Positions 1-8,466 of a stretch of 36,794 bases of DNA are shown here, in pieces. The stretch spans positions 1 to 36,794 of the forward strand of contig JAGWUV010000036.1 of the NCBI GenBank assembly GCA_028875875.1, given 5' to 3'. Each line of letters opens with the position of its first letter. The stretch's first letter is position 1. Source of the DNA: Bacteroidota bacterium (lineage in GTDB: Bacteria > Bacteroidota > Bacteroidia > Chitinophagales > Chitinophagaceae). Position numbers and translations under genes: made by a program. The notes under the pieces were generated by a model that made no database searches, was not told where the DNA came from, and was given only the letters and a program-made list of their open reading frames with translations.

Positions 1-909
1 ATCAATCCTGCCATTAAAATATTGGCAACACCATGGTCTGCTCCGGTATGGATGAAAGATAATAACAGTAGTATGGGAGGTCATTTACAAAAGCAATATT
101 ATAATGTGTATGCACAGTATTTTGTAAAGTATATACAACAGATGAAAGCGGCTGGTATTACTATTGATGCAGTTACTTTACAAAATGAACCGCTCAATCC
201 AAGTAATAATCCAAGTATGCTGATGTCTGCAGCAGAACAAACAGACTTTATTAAAAACTTCGTCGGCCCGGCATTTCTGTCGGCAAATATTTCTACTAAG
301 ATTATTTTATATGATCACAATTGCGACCAGCCTAATTATCCGCTAACAGTATTGGCTGATGCAGCTGCCTACCCTTATATTAATGGTTCGGCGTTTCATT
401 TATATGCAGGCGATATAAGTGCATTGTCTGCTGTGCACAATGCCTTTCCTAATAAGCAATTATATTTTACAGAGCAATACACAGCATCAACAGGTGATTT
501 TTCAGGCGATTTAAAATGGCATATAAAAAATGTGGTGATAGGAGCTATGAGAAACTGGAGCCGCAATGCATTGGAATGGAACCTGGCCAATGATACATAT
601 TATGGGCCGCATACAAACGGTGGATGTAATACTTGCAAGGGTGCTCTAACAATAGGGTCATCAGTTATACGTAACGTAAGTTATTATATCATAGCACATG
701 CTTCCAAGTTTGTACCGGCAGGTTCTGTAAGAATTGCAAGTAACATAACAGGCAGTATTAATAATGTTGCTTTTGTAACACCTGCGGGGAAGAAAGTACT
801 TATTGCAGAGAATGATGGTAATACTGCTGCCAGCTTTAATATACGTTATAACAATAACTGGGCAACTGTTACATTACAGGCGGGAGCCGTTGGTACATAT
901 ATATGGTAA
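1..909 (+). CDS. GH30 family glycoside hydrolase, 5' truncated by window edge
   Basis: This is the C-terminal part of a retaining beta-glycosidase of family GH30; the reading frame is open from base 1, so the start lies upstream. Visible hallmarks are the barrel segment TPWSAPVWMK, the acid/base glutamate in LQNEP (codon 187-189) and the nucleophile glutamate in YFTEQY (codon 472-474), followed by the beta-sandwich side domain that ends in GTYIW. The segment GPHTNGGCNTC between the nucleophile and the side domain resembles GH30 subfamily 3, which includes beta-1,6-glucanases; that subfamily placement is from memory and not proven. It is followed 20 bases later by the GH43-like gene on the same strand, so the two are probably co-transcribed. 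A signal peptide cannot be checked. Family assignment is firm, substrate is not. Confidence 0.93.
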   Translation: MNPAIKILATPWSAPVWMKDNNSSMGGHLQKQYYNVYAQYFVKYIQQMKAAGITIDAVTLQNEPLNPSNNPSMLMSAAEQTDFIKNFVGPAFLSANISTKIILYDHNCDQPNYPLTVLADAAAYPYINGSAFHLYAGDISALSAVHNAFPNKQLYFTEQYTASTGDFSGDLKWHIKNVVIGAMRNWSRNALEWNLANDTYYGPHTNGGCNTCKGALTIGSSVIRNVSYYIIAHASKFVPAGSVRIASNITGSINNVAFVTPAGKKVLIAENDGNTAASFNIRYNNNWATVTLQAGAVGTYIW

Positions 910-928
910 GATGAATAAACAGAGACAG

Positions 929-2656
929 ATGAAAAAATATGTTTTAATACTGATGATTTTTGTAGGGTTACGGTCTGTTGCACAACAAACAAGTTATTGT
1001 AACCCTATCAATGTTGATTACGGATATACGCCTATTCCCAATTTCAGTGAATGGGGAAGGCATAGGGCCACCGCTGATCCGGTAATTGTGAATTATAAAG
1101 GTGATTTTTATTTGTTCTCTACCAATCAATGGGGATATTGGTACAGTAATGATATGCTGCACTGGCACTTTAATGCAAGAAGATTCCTTCGGCCTTGGAA
1201 TGAAGGATACGATGAACTTTGTGCACCTGCTGTAGGTGTGATTGGCGATACAATGATTGTCTTTGGTTCAACCTATACCAAAAATTTTACCATATGGATG
1301 AGTACTAATCCAAAAGCAAATGAATGGAAGCCATTGGTTGATTCTTTTGAAATAGGAGGTTGGGATCCTGCTTTTTTTACGGATGATGATGGAAAGTTAT
1401 ACATGTATAATGGAAGTAGTAATAAGTACCCTTTGTATGGAATTGAGCTGAATAGAAAAACATTGAAACCTATCGGTACAAGAAAAGAAATGTATTTGCT
1501 GGAGCCAGACAGGTATGGATGGCAGCGGTTTGGAGAACACATGGATAATACTTTCCTGGACCCCTTTATAGAAGGTTCATGGATGACGAAACATAACGGC
1601 AAATACTATTTCCAGTATGGTGCACCTGGAACTGAATTCAGCGGATATGCAGATGGCGTTATCGTAGGTAACCAGCCCTTGGGAGATGGTTTCATACCAC
1701 AGTCAATGCCGCTTTCTTTTAAGCCCGGTGGATTTGCCAGAGGTGCAGGGCATGGAGCTACTTTTACAGATAATGACCATAAATACTGGCACGTTAGTAC
1801 AATAACCATTGCAGTAAAAAATAATTTTGAAAGAAGGATCGGCATCTGGCCTGCAGGGTTTGATAAAGACGATGTGATGTATTGCGACCAATCTTTCGGT
1901 GATTATCCGCATTATCTTCCTTATACCAAAGAAGCCGGTAAGTTTACCGGGTGGATGCTATTGAATTATAATAAACCCGTTACTGTATCCTCTACACTCG
2001 GTTCATTCAATGCAAATAATGCGGTGGATGAAGATATTAAAACCTATTGGAGTGCAGTAACAGGTAATGAAGGCGAATGGATCCAATCTGACCTGGGTAA
2101 TCTTTCTACTGTCCGTGCGATACAAATTAATTACGCTGATCAGGATGTTCCTTTTCTTGGCAAGCAAACTAATATCTATCATCAGTATAAGATCTATCAC
2201 TCACCCGATGGAAAAAAATGGGAATTGCTGGTAGATAAAAGTAAGAATACAACAGATGTTCCGCATGAATATGTAGAACTTGATCAACCGGTTACAACAA
2301 GGTTTATCAGGTTGGTCAATATTCATATGCCTGCAGGAAAATTTGCGGTGAGTGGATTGCGGGTATTTGGTAACGGTAATGGCATAAAGCCTGATACCGT
2401 TAAAAATTTTATCGTATTAAGAACACAAAAAGATAAGCGGAGTGCGTGGCTGAAATGGAGGCCTGTAGATAACGCTTATGCCTACAATATTTATATGGGG
2501 GTTGCTCCGGATAAGCTCTATAATTCCATTATGGTCTATAACACCAATGAATATTGGTTTGCCGGTATGGATAACAGAAAGCCTTATTACTTTTGTATAG
2601 AGGCTATCAATGAGAACGGAGTATCTCAGAAAACAGCAGTAATCAAAGCAGACTAA
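929..2656 (+). CDS. GH43-like glycosidase with discoidin (F5/8C) and fibronectin-like modules
   Basis: A secreted 575-residue multidomain enzyme. The start at 929 gives a clean signal peptide (MKKYVLILMIF...SVAQQ); an ATG at 911 adds six residues and is the alternative, while longer forms would need a TTG inside the preceding gene. Residues about 45-340 are a five-bladed propeller of the GH43/GH62 kind: candidate base Asp50 (TADPVI), pKa-modulating Asp146 (GGWDPAF) and general acid Glu215 (DPFIEGSW) are all present. Residues about 345-482 form an F5/8 type C (discoidin, CBM32-like) domain, and about 490-575 a fibronectin III-like domain. GH43 enzymes commonly remove arabinose, xylose or galactose side groups; which one applies here cannot be told from sequence alone. 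It sits between GH30 and GH3 genes in one operon-like run, so it probably trims side chains or binds the glycan those enzymes attack. Confidence 0.88.
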   Translation: MKKYVLILMIFVGLRSVAQQTSYCNPINVDYGYTPIPNFSEWGRHRATADPVIVNYKGDFYLFSTNQWGYWYSNDMLHWHFNARRFLRPWNEGYDELCAPAVGVIGDTMIVFGSTYTKNFTIWMSTNPKANEWKPLVDSFEIGGWDPAFFTDDDGKLYMYNGSSNKYPLYGIELNRKTLKPIGTRKEMYLLEPDRYGWQRFGEHMDNTFLDPFIEGSWMTKHNGKYYFQYGAPGTEFSGYADGVIVGNQPLGDGFIPQSMPLSFKPGGFARGAGHGATFTDNDHKYWHVSTITIAVKNNFERRIGIWPAGFDKDDVMYCDQSFGDYPHYLPYTKEAGKFTGWMLLNYNKPVTVSSTLGSFNANNAVDEDIKTYWSAVTGNEGEWIQSDLGNLSTVRAIQINYADQDVPFLGKQTNIYHQYKIYHSPDGKKWELLVDKSKNTTDVPHEYVELDQPVTTRFIRLVNIHMPAGKFAVSGLRVFGNGNGIKPDTVKNFIVLRTQKDKRSAWLKWRPVDNAYAYNIYMGVAPDKLYNSIMVYNTNEYWFAGMDNRKPYYFCIEAINENGVSQKTAVIKAD

Positions 2657-2689
2657 TCAACTTACTATCATTAAAAATTCACTTGTTGT

Positions 2690-4969
2690 ATGAAAAGAAT
2701 CAGTTTTCTTTTGCTATGCTTAACAATCGCTTGTTTTGCAGTAGCGCAAACCAGTCCTTCGCCCAAAATGAAAGCCTTTATCGATAACCTTATGTCTAAG
2801 ATGACATTGGAAGAAAAGATAGGCCAGTTAAATTTAGTTACACCCGGTTCTGATATTCCTACCGGATCAGTTGTAAGTAAAGGTGTGGAAGATAATATCC
2901 GTAAAGGAAATGTAGGTGGCATGTTTGGCGTGATCGGTGTTGAAAAAATTAAAAATGCCCAAACACTGGCAGTGAAAGAAAGCCGCCTGCACATACCTCT
3001 CTTTTTTGGATCGGATGTGATTCATGGTTATAAAACTACTTTCCCAATTCCATTGGCGCTGTCTTGCAGTTGGGATATGAATCTGATTGAGAAAAGTGCC
3101 CGTGTTGCCGGTACAGAAGCCGCATCAGACGGGTTATGCTGGGTATTTTCTCCCATGGTGGATATTGCCCGTGATCCACGCTGGGGAAGAATTGCAGAAG
3201 GTGGCGGTGAAGATGCTTACCTGGGAAGCCAGATCGCAAAAGCTATGGTAAACGGCTATCAGAATCATAATCAATTTACCAACGCGGCTGTTATGGCTTG
3301 TGTAAAACACTTTGCATTATATGGTGCTGCAGAAGCAGGAAGAGATTACAATACGGTAGACATGAGTAAAGTGCGGATGTACAATGAATACTTACCCCCA
3401 TATAAGGCAGCTGTTGATGCCGGCACAGCAAGTGTAATGAGCTCTTTCAATGAAATTGATGGCATACCTGCAACGGCTAATCAATGGCTGCTTACCGATC
3501 TGCTACGCAAGCAATGGGGCTTTAATGGATTTGTTGTTTCAGACTATACTGCTGTGAATGAAATGATCGCTCATGGTATGGGTGACCTGCAAACTGTATC
3601 TGCCCTTGCATTGAAAGCCGGATTAGATATGGATATGGTAGGGGAAGGTTTTTTAACTACACTTAAAAAATCCCTGAGAGAAGGAAAAATAAGGCAACAG
3701 GATATTGATATGGCTTGTCGTAGAATTTTAGAAGCAAAGTATAAGTTGGGATTATTTGAAAACCCTTTCAAATATTTGGATGAAAACAGAGCTGCTAAAG
3801 AAGTTTTGTCAGCAGATAAAAAAGCAGTAGCCAAAGAATTGGCGGAGCATTCTTTTGTTTTATTAAAAAATGCACAGCAAACTTTACCACTGCAACAGAA
3901 AGGTACCATCGCATTGATAGGTCCTCTGGCTAATGATAAAAGAAACATGTTAGGTACTTGGTCTGTTAGCGGTAATTCTGAGTATGCTATTCCAGTGATG
4001 GAAGGCATCAAAAACCTGGTGGGAGATAAGGTGAATATCGTATATGCAAAAGGCGCTAATATCTCAGATGATCCTGCCTTTATTAAAAAGGTAAACGTAT
4101 TTGGTGAAGAGATAACTGTAGATCAGAAATCTCCTGAAGCATTAGTAAAAGAAGCTGTGGATGCAGCGAACAAAGCGGATGTTGTTGTAGCAGTGATTGG
4201 TGAAGCGGCTGATATGAGTGGTGAATCTGCAAGCCGTTCGGATATTTCATTGCCACACAGCCAGCAAAAATTAGTAGAGGCTTTAGCAAAAACAGGAAAG
4301 CCGCTGGTATTGGTGGTTATGGCTGGAAGGCCTTTAACTATTGGTAAAGAAGTAGAGCAAGCTTCTTCTGTTTTGTATACATGGCATGCCGGCCAGGAAG
4401 CAGGAAATGCTATTGCAGATGTATTGTTTGGTAATTATAATCCTTCTGGAAAACTTTCAATTACTTTCCCTAAATCTGTTGGGCAAATTCCTATTTACTA
4501 CAATCACAAGAATACCGGAAGGCCGTATAATGGTGAAGTATTCTCCAAGTTCAAATCCAATTATCTCGATATTTCTAACCAACCATTATTCCCTTTTGGT
4601 TATGGATTAAGCTACACCCATTTTTCTTACAGTAAAGTAGAACTCAGTTCTTCAGTTGTTAAGCCAAATGAAAAATTACAGGTAAAAGTAATGGTTACCA
4701 ATAATGGTAATTACGATGGAGAAGAAGTGGTACAGTTGTACACAAGAGATATGGTAGGAAGTATTACAAGACCAGTGAAAGAATTAAAAGGGTTTCAAAA
4801 AATATTTATAAAGAAAGGTGAGAGTAAAGAAGTGGTTTTTACGCTTACAGCTAATGACCTAAAATTTTATAACAATAACCTGAAATATATTTTCGAACCC
4901 GGTGCTTTCAAAGTATTTGTTGGGCCAGACAGCGACACTACCAATGAAGCTGATTGTACATTTCAATAG
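2690..4969 (+). CDS. bglX: Periplasmic beta-glucosidase, GH3 family (BglX-like)
   Basis: A 759-residue GH3 exo-glycosidase that removes terminal beta-linked glucose, or possibly xylose, from oligosaccharides in the periplasm. It has a signal peptide ending near AVAQ20, the GH3 N-terminal barrel (KMTLEEKIGQLN at about 37-48; KHFALYG at 206-212), the nucleophile Asp285 in GFVVSDYTAV, the second alpha/beta domain with the likely acid/base Glu512 in MSGESASRSDI, and a C-terminal fibronectin-like domain from about residue 640. The length matches E. coli BglX (765 residues). It starts 33 bases after the GH43-like gene. With two GH30 enzymes beside it, the likely job is finishing gluco-oligosaccharides that the GH30 enzymes release. 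Family assignment is very sure; exact linkage preference is inferred. Confidence 0.95.
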   Translation: MKRISFLLLCLTIACFAVAQTSPSPKMKAFIDNLMSKMTLEEKIGQLNLVTPGSDIPTGSVVSKGVEDNIRKGNVGGMFGVIGVEKIKNAQTLAVKESRLHIPLFFGSDVIHGYKTTFPIPLALSCSWDMNLIEKSARVAGTEAASDGLCWVFSPMVDIARDPRWGRIAEGGGEDAYLGSQIAKAMVNGYQNHNQFTNAAVMACVKHFALYGAAEAGRDYNTVDMSKVRMYNEYLPPYKAAVDAGTASVMSSFNEIDGIPATANQWLLTDLLRKQWGFNGFVVSDYTAVNEMIAHGMGDLQTVSALALKAGLDMDMVGEGFLTTLKKSLREGKIRQQDIDMACRRILEAKYKLGLFENPFKYLDENRAAKEVLSADKKAVAKELAEHSFVLLKNAQQTLPLQQKGTIALIGPLANDKRNMLGTWSVSGNSEYAIPVMEGIKNLVGDKVNIVYAKGANISDDPAFIKKVNVFGEEITVDQKSPEALVKEAVDAANKADVVVAVIGEAADMSGESASRSDISLPHSQQKLVEALAKTGKPLVLVVMAGRPLTIGKEVEQASSVLYTWHAGQEAGNAIADVLFGNYNPSGKLSITFPKSVGQIPIYYNHKNTGRPYNGEVFSKFKSNYLDISNQPLFPFGYGLSYTHFSYSKVELSSSVVKPNEKLQVKVMVTNNGNYDGEEVVQLYTRDMVGSITRPVKELKGFQKIFIKKGESKEVVFTLTANDLKFYNNNLKYIFEPGAFKVFVGPDSDTTNEADCTFQ

Positions 4970-4995
4970 TTATTCCAAAAAATCATTCATCTAAC

Positions 4996-6450
4996 ATGAA
5001 AAGAATATTGATAGCATCTGCACTGGTAATAACTATAAGCCAGTTGCATGCACAAAAAAACAATGCATCCGTTCCTTTTTCAACAAAAGAAAAAAAGGTA
5101 GTCGTATACACTACTGCAGAAAATACAAAGTATCGTTTAACAGCCACGGATACGCTTCAGTTCAAAGAGCATGGCCAACCTGTAGAAACGCAGGTATGTG
5201 TTTTTGTTGATCCTTCCAAAACATTCCAAACCATGTTGGGAATAGGCGGCGCCTTAACAGATGCTGCCGCTGAAACATTTGCCAAGCTACCAAAAGATAA
5301 ACAGCAGGAAGTAATTGAAGCGTATTATGATGCTAAGAAAGGAATAGGTTATACATTGGGTAGAACGAACATTCATAGTTGTGATTTCTCCAGCGGAAGC
5401 TATACCTATGTTGCAGATGGTGATAAAGAATTGAAAACATTTTCGATAGATCATGATAAGCAATACCGTATTCCGTTTATTAAACAGGCCATAGCGGCTG
5501 CAAACGGACATCTTACTTTGTTTGCAAGCCCATGGAGTCCTCCGGCGTGGATGAAAAGCAATAATGATATGCTGCATGGTGGTAAACTAAAACCTGAGTT
5601 CTACCAATCATGGGCTAATTATTATACTAAGTTTATCAAAGCCTATGAGAAAGAAGGGATTTCTGTTTGGGGTATTACTGTTCAGAATGAGCCGATGGCT
5701 ACACAAACCTGGGAGTCTTGTTTATACACTGCCGAGGAAGAGAAAAACTTTTTAAAGAAATACCTTGGGCCCACTATGCAGAGAGAGGGATTGGGTAACA
5801 AAAAAATTATCGTATGGGATCATAACCGCGACCTGGTATACCAAAGAGCCAGTACTGTATTTGATGATCCCGAAGCTGCGAAATATGCATGGGGCCTGGG
5901 TTTTCACTGGTATGAAGATTGGAGCGGTGGTGAACAGGTATACGATAATATTAAACGCGTAAAAGAAGCCTATCCTTCAAAAAATATTTTATTTACTGAA
6001 GGTTGTAATGGTCCTTTCAATATGCAACAGATCAATGATTGGAAATGGGGTGAACGTTATGGCAAAACAATGATCAACGACTTTAATAATGGTACGGTTG
6101 GCTGGACAGACTGGAATGTTTTATTAGATGAGCAGGGTGGGCCCAATCATGTTGGTAATTTCTGTTTTGCGCCGATACATGCAGATACTAAAACAGGCAA
6201 GCTGTATTACATGAATGCCTACTATTATATCGGCCATTTTTCTAAGTTCATTAAGCCGGGTGCTAAGAGAATTATCAGTGCTCCGAGCAGAAGTCCTTTG
6301 TTAAGTACAGCTTTTGTAAATACAGATGGAACAGTTGCTGTTGTTGTAATGAATCAAAGTGATCAGAAGATACCGTATTATGTTTGGATCAAAGGGAAAT
6401 CCGTACAGGTAAACGGCTTACCACATTCTATAGCAACTTTGGTTTTTTAG
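4996..6450 (+). CDS. GH30 family glycoside hydrolase, complete (glucosylceramidase-like)
   Basis: A 484-residue secreted GH30 enzyme. The start at 4996 gives a proper signal peptide (MKRILIASALVIT...LHAQ20); an upstream ATG at 4954 would overlap the GH3 gene and hide that peptide. Key residues: acid/base Glu232 in TVQNEP, nucleophile Glu335 in ILFTEGC, and the barrel segment SPWSPPAWMK at 178-187. The region VGWTDWNVLLDEQGGPNH is typical of the glucosylceramidase-like branch (subfamily 1), which includes beta-glucosidases and beta-xylosidases acting on varied substrates. The C-terminal beta-sandwich ends in a hydrophobic strand (IATLVF). It differs clearly from the GH30 gene at position 1, so the two are not a recent duplication. 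It is the last gene of the cluster and is followed by a strong terminator. Confidence 0.94.
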   Translation: MKRILIASALVITISQLHAQKNNASVPFSTKEKKVVVYTTAENTKYRLTATDTLQFKEHGQPVETQVCVFVDPSKTFQTMLGIGGALTDAAAETFAKLPKDKQQEVIEAYYDAKKGIGYTLGRTNIHSCDFSSGSYTYVADGDKELKTFSIDHDKQYRIPFIKQAIAAANGHLTLFASPWSPPAWMKSNNDMLHGGKLKPEFYQSWANYYTKFIKAYEKEGISVWGITVQNEPMATQTWESCLYTAEEEKNFLKKYLGPTMQREGLGNKKIIVWDHNRDLVYQRASTVFDDPEAAKYAWGLGFHWYEDWSGGEQVYDNIKRVKEAYPSKNILFTEGCNGPFNMQQINDWKWGERYGKTMINDFNNGTVGWTDWNVLLDEQGGPNHVGNFCFAPIHADTKTGKLYYMNAYYYIGHFSKFIKPGAKRIISAPSRSPLLSTAFVNTDGTVAVVVMNQSDQKIPYYVWIKGKSVQVNGLPHSIATLVF

Positions 6451-6457
6451 GTTATAT

Positions 6458-6488
6458 AAAGAGGATGAGTTTTTTGCTCATCCTCTTT
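6458..6488. terminator. Bidirectional intrinsic terminator of the glycosidase cluster
   Basis: A perfect stem of 12 pairs: AAAGAGGATGAG at 6458-6469 pairs with its complement at 6477-6488 around a 7-base T-rich loop. The right arm runs into T-rich DNA on the plus strand and the left arm gives U's on the minus strand. It lies between two convergent genes and can stop transcription from both. Confidence 0.9.
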
Positions 6489-6497
6489 TCTTTTGTG

Positions 6498-7124
6498 TTA
6501 TTTCTTTTCTTTAGAAGCATCTGCTTTAACGGGTGCGGTAAGGGTTTTTAACTTCTCAATGGTTTGTCTTATTTCTTTAATACTGTAAAAACGATATACT
6601 TCGGGATCTTTATCTCCAACCTTCTCTACTGAGGTCATTTGATGATAGGGAGCTACAATGAAAGCATCAATGTTGGCTGTGATCCTGGTAGTTTGATAAG
6701 GGAGGATATAAAAATTCCTATTCGCTTCGCTAACATTTTTTCCTTCAATCAATAAACTTAAAGAGTCAATCCCATGCTTGATGGTTTCTTGTCTAATGGT
6801 ATCGTAAGCAGTTTTAGGAGCGCTGTATTGTACATAACTTCCAATCACAGTATCATTCTTTGCATTCACCACGTATAATCCCTTATCGGGCAATTGAAGT
6901 GTTGTTGTAGAACCATCGTCTTTTTTTAGTTGAAGGCTTACAGTCCCCGATTGATTGAAGTCAGCTGTTTTCTCTTCCGTACCTGCACCATCCTTCAAAG
7001 TAATTGTTTTGGTATCCGTATTAATTTCTCCGCTTCCTTTAATGAGTACCAATATCCTTTTTGTGTTGGAGGAACAGGCGGTAAGTGTAATTGTTGCAGC
7101 CAGGCAACCCGTAATGAATTTCAT
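6498..7124 (-). CDS. Putative lipoprotein of unknown function
   Basis: I do not recognise this 208-residue protein. It begins MKFITGCLAATITLTACSS, a lipoprotein signal with lipobox LTAC and lipidated Cys17, so it is probably membrane-anchored in the periplasm or outer membrane. Residues about 25-95 are rich in threonine, lysine and short beta-strand patterns. The rest is mixed, with a helix-like lysine-rich tail (IRQTIEKLKTL...KEKK). There are no catalytic motifs I can name. It stands alone: the convergent glycosidase cluster is on one side and superoxide dismutase, with its own terminator, on the other. The open frame, the lipobox and the flanking terminators make it a real gene. Confidence 0.8.
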   Translation of the reverse strand: MKFITGCLAATITLTACSSNTKRILVLIKGSGEINTDTKTITLKDGAGTEEKTADFNQSGTVSLQLKKDDGSTTTLQLPDKGLYVVNAKNDTVIGSYVQYSAPKTAYDTIRQETIKHGIDSLSLLIEGKNVSEANRNFYILPYQTTRITANIDAFIVAPYHQMTSVEKVGDKDPEVYRFYSIKEIRQTIEKLKTLTAPVKADASKEKK

Positions 7125-7144
7125 GTAAGTAGGTTTTAAGCAAT

Positions 7145-7177
7145 AAAAAATCCTCCCTTTTAGAAAAGAGAGGATTT
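7145..7177 (-). terminator. Intrinsic terminator of superoxide dismutase gene
   Basis: AAATCCTC at 7148-7155 pairs with GAGGATTT at 7170-7177, with further partial pairing in the loop. Read on the minus strand the stem is followed by a U-run (complement of the A-run 7145-7150). It lies 25 bases past the sod stop codon. Confidence 0.75.
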
Positions 7178-7201
7178 AAAAATAATGTTTTTTATGAATG
7201 A

Positions 7202-7807
7202 TTATTTAGCTGCGGCAAAACGATCTGAAACTTTGCCCCAGTTCACAACATTCCAGAATGCTGATAAATATTCAGCACGGCGGTTTTGATATTTCAGGTA
7301 GTAAGCATGTTCCCATACATCAACTCCCAATATTGGAGCGCCTTTTACTTCAGCTACATCCATCAATGGGTTATCCTGGTTAGGGGTAGAGGATATTTCC
7401 AATTTACCATCTTTTACAATCAACCAGGCCCATCCGCTACCGAAACGGCCCATACCCGCTGCTGCAAACTTTTCTTTGAAGGCATCAAATGAACCAAAAG
7501 CTGTATTGATAGCTTCAGCCAAAGCACCACTTGGAGCCCCGCCGGCATTAGGTGCTAAGCTTTCCCAAAAGAAAGTGTGGTTCCAGTGACCGCCACCGTT
7601 ATTACGAACTGCAACAGAAATGGCACCAGCGTTAGCTACCAACTCTTCTAAAGACTTATTTTCATTAGGAGTACCAGCAATGGCTTTATTGAGGTTATCA
7701 ACATAAGCCTGGTGGTGTTTACCATGATGAATTTGCATGGTAGTAGTGTCAATATGTGGCTCTAATGCATCATGTGCATAAGGTAGTGCCGGTAATGTAA
7801 ATGCCAT
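7202..7807 (-). CDS. sod: Superoxide dismutase, Mn/Fe family, Mn-type signature
   Basis: A 201-residue cytoplasmic enzyme that converts superoxide to oxygen and hydrogen peroxide. The four metal ligands are present: His27 (QIHHGKHH), His77 (HWNHTFFW), Asp163 and His167 ([10 protein letters not shown]). The segment STPNQDNPL carries Gln at 144, the position where Mn enzymes such as E. coli SodA have their active-site glutamine, and Gly73 stands where Fe enzymes usually carry the glutamine. This favours manganese or cambialistic use, although residues alone do not settle metal choice. The length is normal. It is a single-gene unit with its own terminator downstream and a candidate promoter element at 7847-7854. 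Confidence 0.97.
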   Translation of the reverse strand: MAFTLPALPYAHDALEPHIDTTTMQIHHGKHHQAYVDNLNKAIAGTPNENKSLEELVANAGAISVAVRNNGGGHWNHTFFWESLAPNAGGAPSGALAEAINTAFGSFDAFKEKFAAAGMGRFGSGWAWLIVKDGKLEISSTPNQDNPLMDVAEVKGAPILGVDVWEHAYYLKYQNRRAEYLSAFWNVVNWGKVSDRFAAAK

Positions 7808-7846
7808 ACTATAAATTTTTATATTTTATGAAAATAGTAGAGACCA

Positions 7847-7854
7847 CAAAATTA
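7847..7854 (-). promoter_or_regulatory. Candidate -7 promoter element for sod
   Basis: The minus strand reads TAATTTTG, an exact match to the Bacteroidota -7 consensus TAnnTTTG, about 40 bases before the sod ATG. No clear TTG -33 element is seen at the right spacing, so this is a moderate call. The rest of the 207-base gap between sod and tadA shows no gene I can support. Confidence 0.4.
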
Positions 7855-8014
7855 AATGCATAACACATTTATCCGGTAATTAATTTCAGTTATCCTTTTT
7901 TGTTTCAAATACAATGCATCAATTATTCCTCATTTCGATAACACCAACCTCAATACCATAGCCTTGAAAACCAATATCACCCAACAAAGAATACTGCACA
8001 AAGACAGGATTCCT

Positions 8015-8458
8015 TTAACGTTTATTCTTAAAGAATGATTTCATTAAGAATGAACATTCGGCTTCCAGTATGCCATGTGTTAATACAGTTTTGGGATGAA
8101 AAGGCCAGTGCTCTTTTGTAAGATGCTGATAGCCATTTTTAGGATCGGAAGCTCCATATACGATCCTGCCGATCTTACTCCAGTATAAGGCCCCGCAGCA
8201 CATAAGGCAAGGCTCCAGCGTAACATACAAAGTAGCTTCCGGTAAATATTTCGCACCTAAAAAACTAAATGCCGAAGTTAAGGCTAGTATTTCTGCATGT
8301 GCTGTTGCATCATTTAGTAATTCAACCTGGTTATGTCCTCTCGCTATTATTTTATTATCTACTACAACTACGGCTCCAACAGGTACTTCATCTTTATCAA
8401 AAGCTTCTTCTGCTTCCTTTAGCGCCTGTTGCATAAAGTATTCATCGTTATATAACAT
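8015..8458 (-). CDS. tadA: tRNA-specific adenosine deaminase TadA
   Basis: A 147-residue zinc deaminase that converts adenosine 34 to inosine in tRNA, allowing wobble decoding. It has the HAE motif (His54 zinc ligand, Glu56 proton shuttle) and PCLMC with zinc ligands Cys84 and Cys87, plus the TadA-like tail with GASDPKNGY. The length fits bacterial TadA. Guanine or cytosine deaminases share the fold, but the overall pattern fits TadA best. Its start lies only 8 bases after the stop of the large TPR/transglutaminase gene, so they are probably transcribed together; I see no functional reason for the pairing. Confidence 0.92.
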   Translation of the reverse strand: MLYNDEYFMQQALKEAEEAFDKDEVPVGAVVVVDNKIIARGHNQVELLNDATAHAEILALTSAFSFLGAKYLPEATLYVTLEPCLMCCGALYWSKIGRIVYGASDPKNGYQHLTKEHWPFHPKTVLTHGILEAECSFLMKSFFKNKR

Positions 8459-8466
8459 TAGTTGCT

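Noticed and set aside
3571-4011. A 146-codon minus-strand frame inside the GH3 gene.
   Set aside because: It is a shadow frame; the plus strand has all GH3 motifs.
7919-8014. An open frame of 31 codons continues straight after the tadA stop, and another frame here is hydrophobic.
   Set aside because: It has no start codon, is short enough to be chance in AT-rich DNA, and TadA already has its normal length.
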